Made by a program: the position numbers and the translations under genes. DNA of 64,000 bases from SIG480 sp045636865 (GTDB lineage: Bacteria; Bacillota; Clostridia; Oscillospirales; JAAYXM01), in contig JAZTYJ010000016.1 of NCBI GenBank assembly GCA_045636865.1, forward strand, positions 62,001 through 126,000, given 5' to 3'. Below, one piece after another: positions 16,791 through 26,034 of the stretch. The notes beneath the pieces were generated by a model, which was not told the origin of the DNA, ran no database searches, and saw only the letters and a list, made by a program, of their open reading frames with translations. Positions within the stretch are counted from its first letter, which is position 1. The number at the start of each line of letters is the position of its first letter.

Positions 16791-18596
16791 CTATTCGTCA
16801 AGCTTTAAAACTGCCATAAACGCATCCTGCGGAACTTCGACAGAGCCGAGGTTTCTCATGCGCTTCTTACCTTCCTTCTGCTTTTCAAGAAGCTTCTTCT
16901 TTCGCGTGATATCGCCGCCGTAGCACTTTGCAAGAACGTCTTTGCGGAGTGCCTTTACGGTCTCGCGCGCGATAATCTTTGAACCGATAGTTGCCTGAAT
17001 CGGAATTTCAAAGAGCTGACGTGGGATGTGCTCCTTGAGCTTTTCTGCAAGACGACGGGCGCGAGCATACGCCTTTTCGGTGTGAACGATGAACGAAAGT
17101 GCATCGACAGGGTCTCCGTTTAAGAGGATATCAAGCTTTACAAGCTCACTCTTGCGGTAACCCGAAAGCTCGTAGTCGAGAGATGCATATCCTCGTGTTT
17201 TTGATTTGAGCGCATCGAAGAAATCGTAGATAATTTCGTTAAGCGGCAAATCGTAGTGAATCTCAACGCGCGTCTGGTCGAGATATTTTGTGTCTTTATA
17301 CTCGCCGCGTCGCTCCTGGCAGAGCTCCATAATGTTTCCTATATATTCCGTCGGCGAAATAATGTTTGCTGAAACAAACGGCTCCTCCGCCCACTCGATT
17401 TCAGACGGATTCGGATAGTTTAGCGGGTTTGTGATCATAAGGATTTCGCCGTCGGTTTTCTTTACTTTGTAAATAACGCTCGGTGCGGTTGTGATGAGGT
17501 CGAGGTTATACTCTCTCTCAAGTCGCTCCTGAATGACCTCCATATGGAGAAGCCCTAAAAATCCGCAACGGAAGCCAAAACCGAGAGCCGCTGACGACTC
17601 GGGCTCGTATGTCAGAGATGCGTCGTTGAGCTTTAATTTGTCAAGCGCATCGCGAAGGTCGGGGTATTTCGCGCCGTCTGCCGGATATACGCCCGAGAAA
17701 ACCATCGGGCGGACTTCACGGTATCCCGGAAGCGGCTCGGAAGCCGGATTTACGGCACTTGTAACGGTATCGCCGACCTGTGTGTCCGTAACGTTTTTGA
17801 TGCTTGCGGTGAAAAATCCTACCTCACCCGCTTTAAGACCGTTTGTCTTCTTTTCTCCGCGCGGAAGCATATAGCCGGTTTCGACAACTTCAAACTCCGC
17901 ACCCGACGCCATAAGGCGCACCTTCATACCCGGACGGATTTCTCCCTCCATAACGCGAAGATAAACGACAACGCCGCGGTAGGAATCGTAGCGGCTGTCA
18001 AAGATTATTGCGCGAAGCGGTGCATTCTCATCGCCCTTCGGCGCAGGAATGTTTTCAACAGCATATTCAAGCACGTCACCGATATTGAGACCCATTTTTG
18101 CAGAAATTGCAGGCGCATCCTCGGCAGGGATGCCGATGATGTCCTCAATCTCGCCCTTGACACGCTCGGGGTCTGCTGACGGGAGGTCTATCTTGTTTAT
18201 TACGGGGAGTACCTCAAGGTCGTGCTCTATTGCAAGGTATGTGTTTGCAAGAGTCTGCGCCTCTATTCCCTGCGACGCGTCAACGACCAAAAGCGCGCCC
18301 TCGCAAGCTGCGAGAGAACGCGAAACCTCGTAGTTAAAGTCAACGTGTCCCGGAGTGTCGATGAGATTAAGGACATACTCCTCGCCCGATTTTGAGATGT
18401 AATCAAGCCTTACAGCACGCGCCTTGATGGTTATTCCGCGCTCGCGTTCAAGCTCCATATCGTCGAGAAGCTGATTTTCCATCTCGCGCTCGGTTACAGC
18501 CTTGCACTCCTCTAAAAGTCTGTCGGCAAGGGTGCTTTTGCCGTGGTCAATATGAGCTATTATACAAAAGTTTCTGATGTTTTTCTTATCTGCCAC
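16791..18596 (-). CDS. lepA: Elongation factor 4
   Basis: 601 residues. A ribosome-associated GTPase of the EF-G group lacking the EF-G domain IV. Motifs: AHIDHGKSTLADR (G1), RERGITIKA (G2), DTPGHVDF (G3), NKID (G4). The C-terminal CTD with RETVKALRKDVLAKCYGGDITRK region is diagnostic. The start is GTG 18596, with GGGAGAAA 6 nt before it. First gene of lepA-hemW-ACT-DUF711-tadA. Confidence 0.96.
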   Translation of the reverse strand: MADKKNIRNFCIIAHIDHGKSTLADRLLEECKAVTEREMENQLLDDMELERERGITIKARAVRLDYISKSGEEYVLNLIDTPGHVDFNYEVSRSLAACEGALLVVDASQGIEAQTLANTYLAIEHDLEVLPVINKIDLPSADPERVKGEIEDIIGIPAEDAPAISAKMGLNIGDVLEYAVENIPAPKGDENAPLRAIIFDSRYDSYRGVVVYLRVMEGEIRPGMKVRLMASGAEFEVVETGYMLPRGEKKTNGLKAGEVGFFTASIKNVTDTQVGDTVTSAVNPASEPLPGYREVRPMVFSGVYPADGAKYPDLRDALDKLKLNDASLTYEPESSAALGFGFRCGFLGLLHMEVIQERLEREYNLDLITTAPSVIYKVKKTDGEILMITNPLNYPNPSEIEWAEEPFVSANIISPTEYIGNIMELCQERRGEYKDTKYLDQTRVEIHYDLPLNEIIYDFFDALKSKTRGYASLDYELSGYRKSELVKLDILLNGDPVDALSFIVHTEKAYARARRLAEKLKEHIPRQLFEIPIQATIGSKIIARETVKALRKDVLAKCYGGDITRKKKLLEKQKEGKKRMRNLGSVEVPQDAFMAVLKLDE

Positions 18597-18630
18597 TGTA
18601 TATTTCTCCCATTTTAATTTATATACAGTA

Positions 18631-18660
18631 ATTATACCACAAAAGCATCTTGTTTTACAA
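18631..18660 (-). promoter_or_regulatory. lepA operon promoter
   Basis: On minus TTGTAA, 18 nt, TATAAT; -10 is perfect and -35 is 4 of 6. Confidence 0.6.
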
Positions 18661-18741
18661 TATAATTTGGAATAAAAAGAAGACTCTCAATAACTGTTAG
18701 AGGTTTATTTTTTCTATAAAACACCTCATCCGTCGGCAGAT

Positions 18742-18779
18742 AAAAACAGACATACCGAAATAGGTATGTCTGTTTTTTT
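18742..18779 (-). terminator. Terminator after the DegT aminotransferase gene
   Basis: AAAAACAGACATACC pairs with GGTATGTCTGTTTTT around a 6-nt loop. It ends the large minus-strand operon and would work in both directions. Confidence 0.88.
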
Positions 18780-18790
18780 GAAAAGTTATC

Positions 18791-20134
18791 TTATTTCTTT
18801 TTCTTGTCGTGTGTGAAGCGGTGCCATCCACCGAGTTCACCCTGGTTACCCTGGTCACCTTCAAGGAGTTCTTCGTAGTTTTCGTAAACCTTGATAACTG
18901 CGTTTGCGAACTGCTCGATAACTTCCTTATCAAAGTGCTTGAACCACCAGCCATAGAATGTTTTTCCGTTGAGTTCGTTTGCATATGTGATTGTCTTATC
19001 CATTTCGCGGATATCAACCGGTGAATTTGCGATACGTGTCGGCTTGTCTTCGTTGTAGATGTGTGCTTCTGCAAATACCGGATGTGTGTGAAGCGGACGG
19101 TATGTGCCCGGAGCTGATGCAAAGCCTTCTGCTGTAAGAGCTTCACAGAAACGTGAAAGTGAGAGACCGCCAACCTTTGATGCATCGTAATGTACGAGCG
19201 GAACGTACCAACCAGCCATTGTTGAGCCTTCGCTCTCGTCACATCTCATAAGCGTTACTGCACCGTTTGTTCCCTTCTCAATGAGGTCACCGAAGTAGTT
19301 GTGTGCTTTTCTGATTTCTGCGCAACGCTCATCGTAGTACTTGAGCTGAACGATACCCATAGCTGAGCTGAGCTGATGCATTCTGTGCTTATATCCGCCG
19401 AGCGGAAGCCCTGCAAACGGCTTGAGTGATTCTGTTTCAACAGAATCCGGAGTGCCGAAGCGCTCGTATGTACCGAATGCGATTGCGCGCTCGTAGATTT
19501 CGAGGTCGTTTGTCCAAAGAATACCTGCTTCACCACAAGCAAATGACTTACCTGTCATAAGTGATGCTGCAGCTACATCGCCGAATGTACCAACCTTCTG
19601 ACCCTTGTAGAGACCGCCCTGTGCGTGTGATACGTCTTCAATAACCTTGAGGTTGTGCTTCTTTGCGATAGCCATGATCTTATCCATCTTTGCCGGATAT
19701 GCAAGGTGGTGAACAACCATGATTGCCTTTGTTCTCTCTGTGATCTTCTCTTCGATCTTGTCCGGGTCGATACATGTTGTTTCGTCAACATCAGCAAAAA
19801 CTACTGTTGCGCCAAGACTCATTGCGCCGAGGCAGCTTGCCCAGTATGTGATTGTCGGAGCGATGATTTCGTCGCCTTTACCGAGACCGATACCATACAT
19901 TGCAGCGTGGAGAGCTGCTGTACCGTTGCATGTGCCGAGTGCGTACTTAACGCCTGACCACTCTGCCCACTGCTTTTCAAATTCCATTGTGATGTCGGTG
20001 CCGCTCATCTTACGCTTTCTGAGCGTATCAAGAACAGCTTCTTCATCTTCTTTTGTTACAATCGGCCAATCAAAGAGTTCTGTGCCTTTGTAGGTGATCG
20101 CCGGCTCGCCGCCGAAAAGTGCAAGTTTAGACAT
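18791..20134 (-). CDS. DegT/DnrJ/EryC1-family PLP aminotransferase
   Basis: 447 residues. The family transfers an amino group to keto-sugars or keto-inositols. Seen: TCNGTAALHAAMYGIGLGKGDEIIAPTI split across the PLP site, the Asp of VIEDVSHAQGG and the PLP-lysine in LMTGKSFACGEAG. The C-terminus is longer than in antibiotic-sugar members and resembles scyllo-inosamine or kanosamine-type aminotransferases. It is the last gene of the operon that begins with the Gfo/Idh gene, 63 bp after the fourth amidohydrolase. SD AAAAGGAGAAAA. Substrate unproven. Confidence 0.82.
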   Translation of the reverse strand: MSKLALFGGEPAITYKGTELFDWPIVTKEDEEAVLDTLRKRKMSGTDITMEFEKQWAEWSGVKYALGTCNGTAALHAAMYGIGLGKGDEIIAPTITYWASCLGAMSLGATVVFADVDETTCIDPDKIEEKITERTKAIMVVHHLAYPAKMDKIMAIAKKHNLKVIEDVSHAQGGLYKGQKVGTFGDVAAASLMTGKSFACGEAGILWTNDLEIYERAIAFGTYERFGTPDSVETESLKPFAGLPLGGYKHRMHQLSSAMGIVQLKYYDERCAEIRKAHNYFGDLIEKGTNGAVTLMRCDESEGSTMAGWYVPLVHYDASKVGGLSLSRFCEALTAEGFASAPGTYRPLHTHPVFAEAHIYNEDKPTRIANSPVDIREMDKTITYANELNGKTFYGWWFKHFDKEVIEQFANAVIKVYENYEELLEGDQGNQGELGGWHRFTHDKKKK

Positions 20135-20197
20135 AATAATTTTCTCCTTTTATTTTTTTATTTAAATCGGGTTTTCCCCAAAATTTACTTAATGAAT

Positions 20198-21100
20198 TTA
20201 TTTAAGACCGAGAAGCTTTTCAGCGTTGCCGCGGCAAATCTTATAGTGAGCATCTGCTGAAAGCTTTCCATTCTCCAAACCGTTGTCAAGGAACTCTACC
20301 ATCGGCTTAAAGTCGCGGATTGCGCGTTCTGCATCGCAGGTGCAGATGTCTGTGCCGTAGTAAAGTCTGTCTTTGAATTCTTCAAGGAACTTATAGCCGA
20401 ATTCCGGATCGCGCATAATTGCGTTTGAACCGCTGCCTGCGGAGATGTCTGCGTGGAGATTCTTATAATTTCTCATAAGCTCGACCACTCTGCCCTCGGT
20501 TACCGGGCCTGTCGGATATCCGCCGTTGCGGGCTGTATAGCTGTCGCTGATTTCTGCCCAGAAGCGACCTGAATGTCCGATGAGAATGAGGTTTGGGAAC
20601 ATACCGAGAACCTTTTCGAGTTTAAAGAGACCGAGGTCGTCACAAAGACCGTACTCTCCGCCCGGATAACCAATGTGGAAGAGAACCGGCATATTGCAGG
20701 CTTCACAGTGCTTAAAGAGGTTTAATGTCAGCGGATCGTCGAAAAATACATTTGCACATATTTCACCAACGCCCTTTGCACCGATTGATTTATAGTAATT
20801 CAGAACGTATGAGAAATCATAGTCGGGTGAGCGTGTGCCCTGACGCGGATCGATGTTGCAGAACCATGAGAATGTTTCCGGATACTTTGCAACAATGTCA
20901 CGGATTTCGCGGTTTGTTGATGTTTCAAGGTAGAACTCTGTACAGATCATCGGAAGAAGAACGGAACGCTCGATACCGAGCTCCTTGTACATCTCCATAA
21001 GTTCCTCGGGCATCGGCCAGTATCCGCCCTGAGGACCGTTCGGGATTCCACGGCTTCCGATTGTATGCGCGTGCATATCTATCTTTTTGTAATTTACCAT
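20198..21100 (-). CDS. Amidohydrolase-family (Amidohydro_2) protein, paralogue 1
   Basis: 300 residues, TIM-barrel metal hydrolase or decarboxylase. Metal ligands seen: HAH near the N-terminus (KIDMHAHTIG), His of VLFHIGYPGG, His of LIGHSGRFW and Asp of YYGTDICTCD. ATG 21100 (MVNYKKID) has AAGGAGGAGAAG upstream; an in-frame upstream ATG at 21205 overlaps the previous gene and lacks support. 13 bp after paralogue 2. Substrate unknown; members act on ring-opened aromatics, lactones or sugar acids. Confidence 0.8.
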   Translation of the reverse strand: MVNYKKIDMHAHTIGSRGIPNGPQGGYWPMPEELMEMYKELGIERSVLLPMICTEFYLETSTNREIRDIVAKYPETFSWFCNIDPRQGTRSPDYDFSYVLNYYKSIGAKGVGEICANVFFDDPLTLNLFKHCEACNMPVLFHIGYPGGEYGLCDDLGLFKLEKVLGMFPNLILIGHSGRFWAEISDSYTARNGGYPTGPVTEGRVVELMRNYKNLHADISAGSGSNAIMRDPEFGYKFLEEFKDRLYYGTDICTCDAERAIRDFKPMVEFLDNGLENGKLSADAHYKICRGNAEKLLGLK

Positions 21101-21113
21101 TTTCTTCTCCTCC

Positions 21114-22016
21114 TTATTTAAGACCGAGAAGTTTCTCGGCATTACCTCTGCAAATCTTGTAGTGGGCATCAGCTGAAAGCTTTCCACTCTCAAAACCACC
21201 ATCAAGGAACTCTACCATCGGCTTAAAGTCTGCTATAGCTCTTTCAAAATCGCTTGTGCAGATATCTGAACCGTAATAAAGTCTGTCTTTAAATTCTTCG
21301 AGGAACTGATAACCAAATTCCGGATCGCGCATAATTGCGTTTGAACCGCTGCCTGCAGAGATGTCTGCGTGAAGGTTTTTATACTTTCTCATAAGCTCGA
21401 CAACTCTACCCTCGGTTACGGGACCTGTCGGATAACATCCGTTGCGAGCTTCGTAGCTATCGCTGATTTCAGACCAGAAACGACCGGAATGTCCGATAAG
21501 GCGGAGACGCGGGAACATACCGAGAACCTTTTCAAGTCCCGGAAGACCGAAGTCATCACAGAGACCGTATTCACCGTTCGGGTAACCGATATGGATGGTT
21601 ACCGGCATATCACAAGCTTCACAGTGCTTGAAGAGGTTGAGTGTAAGAGGATCATCTATCGCTACGTTTGAGCATATCTCACCGACACCCTTTGCGCCGA
21701 TGGATTTGTAATATTCAAGTACAAATGAAAAGTCATAGTCCGGTGAACGTGTGCCCTGACGCGGATCTATGTTGCAGAACCACGAAAACGTTTCGGGATA
21801 CTTTGCAACAATGTCGCGTGTTTCGCGGTTATTTGAGCCTTCTGCAGCATAATACTCCGTACAGAGTGACGGTAGCAAGACTGCACGCTCAATCCCCAGA
21901 ACCTTATACATCTCCATAAGCTCTTCGGGCATCGCATCAAATCTGCCGTCGGGAGCCGGAATGCTGCGCGAGGGTATCGCGTGTGCATGCATATCTATCT
22001 TTTTATAATCTATCAT
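21114..22016 (-). CDS. Amidohydrolase-family protein, paralogue 2
   Basis: 300 residues. Same metal set as its neighbours: HAH in KIDMHAHAIPS, VTIHIGYPNGEYG, LIGHSGRFWSE and YYGSDICTSD. It is closest to paralogue 1, with long identical blocks such as SWFCNIDPRQGTRSPDYDFS, but the specificity loop after HAH differs (PSRSIPAPDGRFDAMP). SD GGAGGAGAAGAAA. 12 bp after paralogue 3. Confidence 0.8.
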   Translation of the reverse strand: MIDYKKIDMHAHAIPSRSIPAPDGRFDAMPEELMEMYKVLGIERAVLLPSLCTEYYAAEGSNNRETRDIVAKYPETFSWFCNIDPRQGTRSPDYDFSFVLEYYKSIGAKGVGEICSNVAIDDPLTLNLFKHCEACDMPVTIHIGYPNGEYGLCDDFGLPGLEKVLGMFPRLRLIGHSGRFWSEISDSYEARNGCYPTGPVTEGRVVELMRKYKNLHADISAGSGSNAIMRDPEFGYQFLEEFKDRLYYGSDICTSDFERAIADFKPMVEFLDGGFESGKLSADAHYKICRGNAEKLLGLK

Positions 22017-22028
22017 TTTCTTCTCCTC

Positions 22029-22934
22029 CTATTTAAGACCGAGAAGTTTCTCAGCATTACCTCTGCAAATCTTATAATGTGCATCAGCTGAAAGTTTTCC
22101 GTTTTCAACGCCATCATCGAGGTAATCCGCAAACGGCTTGAAAATTTTCAATGCACGCTCTATATCGCAGGTGCAGATGTCTGTACCGTAATAGAGTCTG
22201 TCAGAAAACTCTTCAAGGAAGCTGTAACCAAAGTCGGGGTCACGCATTATTGCATTGAATCCGCTGCCTGCCGAGAGGTCGCCGTGGAGGTTATCATACT
22301 TTCGCATAAGTTCAACCATTCTGCCCGGTGTTACCTTTCCTGCAGGATATCCGCCCGCATCGCGACCTGCATAGCTATCGCTGATTTCAAACCAGAAGCG
22401 GTTTGAATGGCCGAGGAACTTAAGACGCGGGAACATCGAAAGCACTTTTTCAAGTCTCCAAAGGCCTAAATCATCACAAAGACCATATTCTTTGCCCGGA
22501 TATCCCATATGGAAAATAACCGGCATATCACAGGCTTCACAGTGCTTAAAAAGATTGAGTGCAAGAGGGTCGTCTATCGCTATGTTTGCACAAATCTCAC
22601 CGACGCCGCGTGCACCGATTGATTTATAGTAGTTAAGTACAAACGAAAAATCATAGTCGGGTGAGCGTGTGCCCTGACGCGGGTCGATGTTACAAAACCA
22701 CGAAAATGTTTCGGGATATTTTGCAACAATGTCGCGGGTTTCACGGTTGCTTCCTATTTCAAGGTTGTATTCCGTAAGAATTTCCGGAAGAAGCACCGAG
22801 CGCTCAATATTGAGTTCCTTATAAATTTGCATAAGCTCTTCGGGAAGAGGCATAAACCCGCCGCCCGGACCATTCGGGATTCCGCGGCTTCCCATCGCGT
22901 GAGCGTGAATGTCAATTTTCTTGTAATTTACCAT
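22029..22934 (-). CDS. Amidohydrolase-family protein, paralogue 3
   Basis: 301 residues. HAH in KIDIHAHAMGS, VIFHMGYPGKEYG, FLGHSNRFWFE and YYGTDICTCD. GHSN replaces GHSG and SDSYAGRDAGGYPAGKVTPG replaces the matching loop of paralogues 1 and 2, so the substrate pocket probably differs. SD AAGAGGTAAG. 12 bp after paralogue 4. Confidence 0.8.
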   Translation of the reverse strand: MVNYKKIDIHAHAMGSRGIPNGPGGGFMPLPEELMQIYKELNIERSVLLPEILTEYNLEIGSNRETRDIVAKYPETFSWFCNIDPRQGTRSPDYDFSFVLNYYKSIGARGVGEICANIAIDDPLALNLFKHCEACDMPVIFHMGYPGKEYGLCDDLGLWRLEKVLSMFPRLKFLGHSNRFWFEISDSYAGRDAGGYPAGKVTPGRMVELMRKYDNLHGDLSAGSGFNAIMRDPDFGYSFLEEFSDRLYYGTDICTCDIERALKIFKPFADYLDDGVENGKLSADAHYKICRGNAEKLLGLK

Positions 22935-22946
22935 CGCACTTACCTC

Positions 22947-23843
22947 TTATTTCAATCCAAGGAGTTTTTCTGCATTACCGCGTGAGATTTTGTAGTGCGC
23001 CTCCTCCGAAAGCTTGCCTTCTTCCACACCGCGCTCAAGGAATGCGATAAAATCTTTCACATAAGAATTTTTGATTTTCTCCCAATCGTGTGTGCAGATG
23101 TCTGTCGCATAGAAGAGGCGGTCGGAAAATTCTTCGAGGAACTTATATCCAAACTCCGGATCGCGCATTATTGCATTTGAGCCGCTACCTGCAGAAAGGT
23201 CTCCATAGAGATTCTGGTACTTTCGCATAAGCTCTACGACTCTGCCGGGAGTTACCGGACCTGTAGGATATCCGCCTCCGCCTGTGCAACTTGAGCTGAT
23301 TTCTGACCAGAAACGAGCTGAATGTCCGATGAGTTTAAGGCGCGGAAACATCTTTAAGACCTTTTCAAGTCGCGGAAGTCCGATGTCGTCACAGAGGCCG
23401 TACTCTCCGCCCTTGAATCCCATATGGAAAAGAACGGGCATATCGCAGGCTTCACAATGCTTAAAAAGATTCAAGGTGTAAGGATCGTCAAAATACAGAT
23501 TTGAGCACATCTCTCCGACACCGCGCGCACCGTAGGATTTATAATGCTCTAAAAGAGGGGTGAAATCATAATCGGGAGAGTGGTTTCCCTGACGCGGGTC
23601 GATGTAGCAGAACCACGAAAAGTTGTCGGGATATTTTTTAACCATCTCGATAACTTCTTCATTTGTGGTGATTCCCATGTTCCACTCAACGCAAATAAGC
23701 GGCATTAAAAGGGCACGCTCGATGCCGAAAGTTTTATGCATCTCTATGAGCTCTTCGCAGGTCGGATGTGAGCCACCGCCGAAAAACTCGGGGCCGCGAC
23801 GTGTTGCCGCGTGGGTGTGCATATCTATCCTCTTGTAATCCAT
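22947..23843 (-). CDS. Amidohydrolase-family protein, paralogue 4
   Basis: 298 residues, the most divergent of the four: HTH in RIDMHTHAAT instead of HAH, VLFHMGFKGG, LIGHSARFW and FYATDICTHD. It is the first of the four in transcription order and sits 17 bp after the Gfo/Idh gene. The ancestral copy may be this one or paralogue 3. SD AGAGGAAAAT. Confidence 0.8.
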   Translation of the reverse strand: MDYKRIDMHTHAATRRGPEFFGGGSHPTCEELIEMHKTFGIERALLMPLICVEWNMGITTNEEVIEMVKKYPDNFSWFCYIDPRQGNHSPDYDFTPLLEHYKSYGARGVGEMCSNLYFDDPYTLNLFKHCEACDMPVLFHMGFKGGEYGLCDDIGLPRLEKVLKMFPRLKLIGHSARFWSEISSSCTGGGGYPTGPVTPGRVVELMRKYQNLYGDLSAGSGSNAIMRDPEFGYKFLEEFSDRLFYATDICTHDWEKIKNSYVKDFIAFLERGVEEGKLSEEAHYKISRGNAEKLLGLK

Positions 23844-23860
23844 GGCATTTTCCTCTGATA

Positions 23861-24886
23861 TTAAAGCTTGACTGTTGTATCCTTCTGTGATGCTTCGTAG
23901 ATTGATGTGATGAGCTCGACAGCCTTCTTGCCAACTTCAAATGAACAGGTCGGCTCTTTGTCGTTTAAAACTGCATCTATAAAGTTTGTAATCTGTCTGT
24001 AGTGTCCTATGTAGCTGATGTCTGTGTTTGAAGATGCGCCGCCACCCGGACCTTTGTTCTGTCCGAAGTCTGCCGGCTTTTCCTCACCCTCGATATCCCA
24101 TACAACGAAATCTTCATCCTGGAGAGCTACTGAACCCTTTGTTCCTGAAATTGTCAGGAGTCTCGGATATCCCGGATATGCTGAAGTTGTTCCGCAGACA
24201 CATCCGATTGCGCCGTTTTCAAACTCAAAGATTGCTGTAGCCGTGTCTTCTGTTTCGATATCGTGGCGGAGTGTGCGTGCAAGGCCTTGAACAGTCTTGA
24301 CATCGCCGACCGTGCCGAGCATAAGGTCAATACCGTGGATGCCCTGATTCATAAGTGCGCCGCCACCGTCGTGCTCCCATGTTCCTCTCCAGGAGCTTGA
24401 GGAATAGTATTCTTCGTTTCTGAAGTATTTCATCTTAAGATCCGCCATAACAACCTTGCCGAGACGACCGCTCTCGATGAGGTCCTTGAGTCTTGCAAAG
24501 CCGTCAGAGAATCTGACCTGTGAGATAACTGCAGCCTTAACGCCCTGCTTCTTTGCCTCCGCGATAAGCTCGTCGCAGTCTTTTGTGTTGAGCGCAAGCG
24601 GCTTTTCAACGATAACGTGCTTTCCTGCGCGGATAGCCTGCAACGCATTCGGAGCGTGGAAGCCGCTCGGTGTGCATATGCAAACGACATCTATTTCATC
24701 ACAGGCAAGAAGCTCTTCAACCGTTGCAAAATTTCTTATACCGTGCTCCTTTGTGAACTTCTCCGCATTGGGAGCGAAAACGTCTGTTGCACCGATGAGG
24801 CGTGCATTTTCGCAATCCTTGATTGCGAGTGCGTGGCAGCCCGAAATAAAGCCGCATCCGATAATGCCAAATCCAAGTTCTTTCAT
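23861..24886 (-). CDS. Gfo/Idh/MocA-family NAD(P)-dependent oxidoreductase
   Basis: 341 residues. N-terminal Rossmann fold GFGIIGCGFISGCHA, the family signature VEKPLAL (catalytic Lys) and a C-terminal beta-sheet domain with NQGIHGIDLMLGTVGDV. Members oxidise or reduce sugars and inositols at a ring hydroxyl. Together with the DegT aminotransferase this fits oxidation to a keto-sugar followed or preceded by transamination. ATG 24886 has GGAAGGAG 7 nt upstream; the upstream in-frame ATG at 24958 would lie in the promoter. Confidence 0.87.
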   Translation of the reverse strand: MKELGFGIIGCGFISGCHALAIKDCENARLIGATDVFAPNAEKFTKEHGIRNFATVEELLACDEIDVVCICTPSGFHAPNALQAIRAGKHVIVEKPLALNTKDCDELIAEAKKQGVKAAVISQVRFSDGFARLKDLIESGRLGKVVMADLKMKYFRNEEYYSSSSWRGTWEHDGGGALMNQGIHGIDLMLGTVGDVKTVQGLARTLRHDIETEDTATAIFEFENGAIGCVCGTTSAYPGYPRLLTISGTKGSVALQDEDFVVWDIEGEEKPADFGQNKGPGGGASSNTDISYIGHYRQITNFIDAVLNDKEPTCSFEVGKKAVELITSIYEASQKDTTVKL

Positions 24887-24928
24887 ATATGAAACTCCTT
24901 CCAAAACATACTTTTTCATCTTGAGTAC

Positions 24929-24958
24929 ATTATACAAAATTTTTATCGTTTCCGTCAA
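24929..24958 (-). promoter_or_regulatory. Promoter of the Gfo/Idh-amidohydrolase-DegT operon
   Basis: On minus TTGACG, 18 nt, TATAAT. The spacer start GGAAACGATAAAA resembles a degenerate catabolite-responsive element (cre). The AraC-type gene lies just upstream and is likely the specific regulator. Confidence 0.65.
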
Positions 24959-24983
24959 TTAAATATATTGCTTAACTTATGGA

Positions 24984-25874
24984 CTATTTTGCTCTCTCTT
25001 TTTCTTTGTTCTTCTTCCTGAATCCCGACGGTGCAATCCCCTTCTGCGCCTTGAAGCAACGGCTGAAATAAAGCTCGTCCTTAAACCCTACGGCATAGGC
25101 GATATCGGATATCGAATTTTCTGTGGTAAGCAGCAGCATACACGCGTGGTTTATGCGAAGCTCGTTTATGTATTCAACAGCTGTGCAGCCCGTCGTATTC
25201 TTAAACATTCTGCAAAAATGATATACGCTCATCGAGCAGAGATTTGCAAGATGCGGAATCTTTATATTCTCGGCATAATGAAAATTTATGTAGTTGAGCG
25301 CAGGCTGGATTTTTTCGCCGTAGCGCATGAATTTTTCGTATCCTCCCGACCTTTTTTCCTCGGTATTGCAATGTCTGAAAATAAGCGACATTATAACTGA
25401 AATGTATGCCTCCGCGCAGATTTCATAACCGTCGTTTTTCTTCTTTAATTCTTCAAACAGGGAAGTTATTATTGCGCCGATTTTCTTGTCTCCGATGAGC
25501 AGATTTTCTGACACGAGTTTGCCGTCATACATCTTTCTGTACTTCTTTTTTATCTCGCCCGCAAACGGGAAATCGGGAGACAGCATCAGAAGGTCATAAC
25601 AAATATCCCCCTCACGCACATTCATACCGTGAAGCTCATATGGGTTGATTATAACTATATCGCCGCGTTTTGCGATGAAAATATCCGTTCCACAAAGAAA
25701 TTCAGCACTTCCTGAGAGAATATATTTAATTTCAAGTTGCTCGTGCCACGCGAGTCGGTTCTGCCAATCTTCAGCTTCTGTAGCTTTGACCTTTTTTACG
25801 CTATACCAATATGCCTCACCGTGCTCGTTTTCGCTCGACAAAAACTTTTCGTAAGTGTTCTTCTGATTCTGCAT
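24984..25874 (-). CDS. AraC-family transcriptional regulator
   Basis: 296 residues. The N-terminal cupin-like ligand domain (HEQLEIKYILSGSAEFL ... NPYELHGMNV) is followed by the two HTH motifs of the AraC DNA-binding domain at about residues 190-290 (IPHLANLCSMSVYHFCRMFK and SDIAYAVGFKDELYFSRCFK). It probably activates the sugar operon transcribed after it on the same strand. SD GGGAGGTGAGGCGG. Own promoter at 25900-25928. Confidence 0.88.
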   Translation of the reverse strand: MQNQKNTYEKFLSSENEHGEAYWYSVKKVKATEAEDWQNRLAWHEQLEIKYILSGSAEFLCGTDIFIAKRGDIVIINPYELHGMNVREGDICYDLLMLSPDFPFAGEIKKKYRKMYDGKLVSENLLIGDKKIGAIITSLFEELKKKNDGYEICAEAYISVIMSLIFRHCNTEEKRSGGYEKFMRYGEKIQPALNYINFHYAENIKIPHLANLCSMSVYHFCRMFKNTTGCTAVEYINELRINHACMLLLTTENSISDIAYAVGFKDELYFSRCFKAQKGIAPSGFRKKNKEKERAK

Positions 25875-25899
25875 TCCGCCTCACCTCCCGTTTGCCTAC

Positions 25900-25928
25900 A
25901 TTATACATTTCGGGCAAAAAAATATCAA
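25900..25928 (-). promoter_or_regulatory. Promoter of the AraC-family gene
   Basis: On minus TTGATA, 17 nt, TATAAT. Confidence 0.7.
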
Positions 25929-25975
25929 TACAAAAAAGCAAAAAATTATATATTTCTATTTCTTTCTCTTACTTA

Positions 25976-26004
25976 TTGAAATTTCATATGTTTTGGGATA
26001 TACT
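25976..26004 (+). promoter_or_regulatory. Promoter of the ComM/YifB gene
   Basis: TTGAAA, 17 nt, TATACT. Transcription would start near 26011, only a few bases before the first in-frame ATG at 26014, which supports the downstream start at 26035. Confidence 0.7.
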
Positions 26005-26034
26005 TAAGATACTATGAAAAACGGTGGGATGAAA

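Noticed and set aside
20198..23843. Assembly duplication of one amidohydrolase gene
   Set aside because: The four copies differ throughout, including active-site neighbours and intergenic spacers.
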